In this document: in pieces, positions 61,103 through 64,000 of the stretch | How the letters are laid out: each line of letters begins with the position of its first letter | Position numbering within the stretch: position 1 is the first letter of the stretch | Source of the DNA: Acrocarpospora pleiomorpha | GTDB taxonomy: Bacteria > Actinomycetota > Actinomycetes > Streptosporangiales > Streptosporangiaceae | Length of the DNA: 64,000 bases | Direction of reading: 5' to 3' | NCBI RefSeq assembly: GCF_009687885.1 | Contig: NZ_BLAF01000004.1 | Span: 247,260-311,259, forward strand | Program-made: the position numbers and the translations under genes | The notes under the pieces: model-generated | Database searches by the model: none | Told to the model about the DNA's origin: nothing | What the model saw: the letters and a program-made list of their open reading frames with translations, nothing else

Positions 61103-63468
61103 CGGCGCAACTCGACGGGGCGGTGACCAGCCGGCTGGTTGCCGCCGCCCGGGCCGCGACCCCGGGGGCCGGGCACGCCCACCATCTCAACGCCGCCGGG
61201 GCGGCGCTGCCCAGCGCGGCGGTCCTGGAGACCGTCGTCGACCATCTCCGGCTGGAGGCGCGGATCGGCGGCTACGAGGCCGCCGAGGCGGTCCGCCCGC
61301 GGGCCGAACAGGCGTACGGCCTGGCCGCGCGGCTCATCGGCGGCCGGGCCGAGGACGTGGCCTTCACCGAGAGCGCCACCGTGGCCTGGCACCGCGCCGT
61401 CGACGGGCTGCGCCTCGGGCCCGGCGACCGCGTGGTGGCGACCTCGTCGACCTACGTCAGCTCGGCCCTGCACCTGTTCGAGCTGCGCCGCAGGTACGGC
61501 GTCGTGGTCGAGGTGATCGGCGCCGACGAGACCGGCGCGGTGGATCTCGGCGCGCTGCGGGCCGCCCTGCGCACGCCCGCCGCTCTGGTCACCGCCGCCC
61601 ACGTGCCGACGTCGTCCGGGCTGATCGAGCCCGCGGCGGCGATCGGCGAGATCGCCCGCGCCGCCGGCGTGCCCTACCTGCTCGACGCCACGCAGTCGCT
61701 CGGCCAGCTGCCGGTGGACGTCACCGAGATCGGGTGCGCGATGCTCGTCGGCACCGGCCGCAAGTTCCTCCGCGGGCCGCGCGGCACCGGGCTGCTCTGG
61801 CTCGACCCGGTGCTCGGCGGCGAGCTCAGGCCGCCCGCGCCCGACGTGCGGGGCGCCAGCTGGACGGCCGACGACGAGTACGGACTGCTCCCTGGCGCGC
61901 GCCGGTTCGAGACCTGGGAGTACTCGCACGCCCTCCGCCTCGGCCTCACGGCGGCGCTCGAAGAACTCCACGCGACGGGGGCCGACGCGACCCACCGGCA
62001 CATCGCCGCCCTCGGCGAGGAGATGCGCGCCGCGCTCGCCGCCGTCCCCGGCGTCCGGGTCGTCGACCCGCCCGCGGCCGGCGGCGGCATCGTGACCTTC
62101 GTACGCGACGGCGAGACGCCCGCCCGGACGGCCCGCGCGCTCCGCGTCGCCGGGCTGCACGTGGTCTCGGTCCCTGCCGCGCACGGCCAGTGGGACCTCG
62201 GCCGCCGTGGCCTGGCGGGGGTGGTCCGGGCGTCGGTGCACGTCTACAACGACTCCGACGACATCGCCGCCCTGGTCGACGCGCTGTCCCCCGGGCGGAC
62301 CGGAGCCACGCGAGTGCCGCTGCGGGGTGAGCGGCCGGTGTCCGCGCCCGCCTTACTGTCCGAGCATGTGGACACGATCGTGATCGGCGCGGGCGTGCAC
62401 GGGTCGTCCGCCGCCTGGCAGCTCGCGGCGCGCGGCGATCGGGTCCTGCACCTGGAGCAGTTCGCGGCCGGGCACGAGCGGGGCTCCTCGCACGGCCCGA
62501 CCAGGATGATCCGCCGGGCCTACCCGTCGCCTGTGTGGGACGACCTGGTCGACCGGGCCTACCTGGCCTGGGCGGCGCTGGAGGCGGAGTCCGGGCGCGC
62601 CCTGGTCACGCGTACCGGCGGGCTCTACGCCCGGCCGGCGGACGGGGGAGCGGGCGGGCTGCGCGGGCCGGACTGCACCCTGGTCGACGGCGCGCGAGCG
62701 GCCGAGATCTTCCCCGGCCTCGCGCTGGGGGAGGAGTACGTCGCGGTGCACGACCCCGCCGCCGGAGTGATCGACGCCTCGGGCGCGCTGGCCGCCCTGG
62801 CCGAGCTCGGCCGCGGGTACGGCGTGCGGCGGCACGACGGAACCCCCGTGCTGGACTGGGCCCCCGACGGCGAGGGCGTGGTGGTGCGCACCCCGCACGG
62901 CGCCGTGCGGGCCGCCCGCCTGGTGGTCTGCGCCGGACCGTGGACCGGGTCGCTGATCCCGGCGTTCGCGGACGTGCTGCGCGTGATCCGGATCGTCAAC
63001 ATCCACGTGGGGTCGTCGGTCACCTCGACGCTCGCGCCGCCCGCCCTGGGCAGCTTCTCCGTGGACGTCCCGGACGTCGGCCTGCTCTACGGCATCCCGG
63101 CCATCGGCGGGCGCGCGGTGAAGATCGGCCTGGACCTGGGCCCCGACGACGACCCTGCCGCCGTTCCCGGGCCGGTGACCGAGACGGAGCGGGCCACGCT
63201 GCGGGCACTGGCCGCCCGTTTCCTGCCCACCGCCGACGGCGGCGTCGTGGCGGATCTGGCCTGCCGGTACACGATGGCGCCGAACAACCGGTTCGCCGTC
63301 GGCCCGCTGCCGGAGACCCCGCAGGTGCTGGTCGCGGCGGCCTGCTCCGGGCACGGGTTCAAGTTCGGCCCGGCCATCGGGGCGGCGCTGGCCGACCTCG
63401 CGTACGGCGTGCCCCGGCCCGACCTGGACTTCCTGGACCCCGCGCGGATGCTGCGCCGGGAGCGGTGA
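61099..63468 (+). CDS. fusion: class V PLP enzyme plus sarcosine-oxidase-type flavoenzyme
   Basis: One uninterrupted frame of 789 residues. Residues 1 to about 395 are an aminotransferase class V/cysteine-desulfurase-like domain with Asp196 (LLDATQS) and the PLP Lys222 (GTGRKFLRG). After a linker of about 30 residues, residues about 424-789 are a SolA/MSOX-type FAD oxidase: GAGVHGSSAA nucleotide loop at about 430, Cys722 (ACRYTMAP) at the position that covalently binds FAD in monomeric sarcosine oxidase, and CSGHGFKFGP near the end. GTG 62368 could serve as an internal start, but no stop separates the domains. Predicted: lyase/transaminase plus oxidative N-demethylation or deamination producing H2O2. 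Confidence 0.85.
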   Translation: MTAQLDGAVTSRLVAAARAATPGAGHAHHLNAAGAALPSAAVLETVVDHLRLEARIGGYEAAEAVRPRAEQAYGLAARLIGGRAEDVAFTESATVAWHRAVDGLRLGPGDRVVATSSTYVSSALHLFELRRRYGVVVEVIGADETGAVDLGALRAALRTPAALVTAAHVPTSSGLIEPAAAIGEIARAAGVPYLLDATQSLGQLPVDVTEIGCAMLVGTGRKFLRGPRGTGLLWLDPVLGGELRPPAPDVRGASWTADDEYGLLPGARRFETWEYSHALRLGLTAALEELHATGADATHRHIAALGEEMRAALAAVPGVRVVDPPAAGGGIVTFVRDGETPARTARALRVAGLHVVSVPAAHGQWDLGRRGLAGVVRASVHVYNDSDDIAALVDALSPGRTGATRVPLRGERPVSAPALLSEHVDTIVIGAGVHGSSAAWQLAARGDRVLHLEQFAAGHERGSSHGPTRMIRRAYPSPVWDDLVDRAYLAWAALEAESGRALVTRTGGLYARPADGGAGGLRGPDCTLVDGARAAEIFPGLALGEEYVAVHDPAAGVIDASGALAALAELGRGYGVRRHDGTPVLDWAPDGEGVVVRTPHGAVRAARLVVCAGPWTGSLIPAFADVLRVIRIVNIHVGSSVTSTLAPPALGSFSVDVPDVGLLYGIPAIGGRAVKIGLDLGPDDDPAAVPGPVTETERATLRALAARFLPTADGGVVADLACRYTMAPNNRFAVGPLPETPQVLVAAACSGHGFKFGPAIGAALADLAYGVPRPDLDFLDPARMLRRER

Positions 63469-63474
63469 AGGTGC

Positions 63475-64000
63475 TCAGCCGCGGAACACCGTCGCCGTCC
63501 TGCGCTCGTACCAGCGGGCGAGCTGCTCCCCGGCGGCCAGCACGTGGTCGCGCATCTCGCGGCGGGCCAGCTTGGCGTCCTCGGCTTCGAGCGCGGCGAC
63601 GATCCGCTCGTGCTCGGCCAGGTTGTCCGCCCGGTGGCGGGGGTCGTCCTGGAGCACGAGGGCCGAGACGTTCCGCGGGAAGGCCTCGTTGATCTCCCGG
63701 ATGGTCCTGGCCAGCCGCTCGTTCCCGGCCATCTCGTGGATCAGGGTGTGGAAGCGGTCGTTGGCGAGCGTGGTGGGCGACACCGGCGCCCCAGGACCGG
63801 GCGGGGCCGGCGGGCGCTCGTTGGCGCGGAGCACGTCGTTGGTCCCGCGGAGCTCGGCGAGCAGCGTCCTGGTCACCCGGCGGACCGCCCGCTCGCAGGC
63901 CAATCCCTCCAGCTCCGCGCGCACCTCGTACGCCTCCCGCACCTCCCAGGGGGAGGGCACGCGGACCACGGCCCCCCGGCGGGGCAGCACCTCAATGAGC
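63475..64000 (-). CDS. GntR-family regulator, FCD type (5' end beyond window)
   Basis: 175 codons are visible; the DNA-binding domain is cut off, but its end (LIEVLPRRGAVV wing) is present. The effector domain has the FCD helical pattern: VREAYEVRAELEGLACERAV, NDRFHTLIHEMAGNERL, HERIVAALEAEDAKLARREMRDHV, with candidate metal/ligand residues Asp/His. It sits at the end of the right block, convergent with the fusion gene (6-bp gap), and is the only regulator seen there, so it is the best candidate to bind the spaced GGATCC elements. Confidence 0.85.
   Translation of the reverse strand, partial: LIEVLPRRGAVVRVPSPWEVREAYEVRAELEGLACERAVRRVTRTLLAELRGTNDVLRANERPPAPPGPGAPVSPTTLANDRFHTLIHEMAGNERLARTIREINEAFPRNVSALVLQDDPRHRADNLAEHERIVAALEAEDAKLARREMRDHVLAAGEQLARWYERRTATVFRG

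Noticed and set aside
62368-63468. Separate gene for the flavin oxidase domain starting at GTG 62368
   Set aside because: No stop codon between the PLP and FAD parts and no clear ribosome binding site before this GTG; an internal start remains possible but a fusion is the simpler reading.

Overview
The window is high-GC DNA (roughly 70% by eye) with dense, overlapping genes, many GTG/TTG starts, lipoprotein ABC receptors, a deazaflavin-type (Ddn-like) reductase, a CBM2-bearing secreted esterase and an iterative aromatic polyketide synthase. This fits the chromosome of a soil actinomycete (Streptosporangiaceae/Thermomonosporaceae/Streptomyces-like). The genus is inference only. I see no rRNA, tRNA, CRISPR array or intact insertion sequence.

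LEFT BLOCK (about 360-28130) is a catabolic island. An FMN reductase and a flavin reductase (599-1674) can feed FMNH2 to an NtaA/SnaA/DszA-type monooxygenase (9680-11011). Between them lie a complete dipeptide-type ABC importer, in which one protein fuses permease and ATPase, and a cytoplasmic molybdopterin S/N-oxide reductase. A benzoate-CoA-ligase-like enzyme closes the operon. Then follow an AhpD-like protein, an M29/NicX-like metalloprotein, an IclR regulator, a hydantoinase/oxoprolinase pair (hyuA, hyuB), a second dipeptide-type importer, a Cds1-like PLP enzyme, a cyclase-family hydrolase and a second IclR regulator. A palindrome of the form CCGC-N3-GCGG recurs in the control regions, so the block looks like one regulon for an imported N- and/or S-containing (heterocyclic) compound.

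MIDDLE (28175-34164) holds unrelated genes: an enoyl-CoA hydratase, a Ddn-like/hemerythrin fusion, an anchored protein of unknown function, DoxX- and SRPBCC-family proteins, a tiny secreted aromatic-rich protein, and a secreted esterase followed by a perfect 16-bp-stem terminator.

PKS MINI-CLUSTER (34758-41016) consists of KASIII-like protein, discrete ACP, second KASIII-like protein, and a KS-AT-DH/TH-ACP iterative PKS without ketoreductase. This is the layout used to make an orsellinate-like acyl group and hand it on through an ACP, but no glycosyltransferase or tailoring gene is next to it.

RIGHT BLOCK (41030-64000) is a second catabolic regulon: three phosphotriesterase-like proteins (one with destroyed metal ligands), a polyamine-type ABC importer whose receptor gene is 11 kb away, RidA, an amidase, two YtcJ-like amidohydrolases, a cytoplasmic gamma-glutamyltransferase-like enzyme, an MFS transporter, an isochorismatase-type hydrolase, both subunits of an N,N-dimethylformamidase-type enzyme, an aldehyde dehydrogenase, a one-frame fusion of a class V PLP enzyme with a sarcosine-oxidase-type flavoenzyme, and a GntR/FCD regulator running off the right edge. 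Six of its control regions carry the same spaced element, GGATCC-N15-GGATCC (second half sometimes GAATCC), with starts exactly 21 bp apart. It is the strongest non-coding signal in the window and the best candidate for an undescribed, coordinately controlled amide/lactone degradation system.
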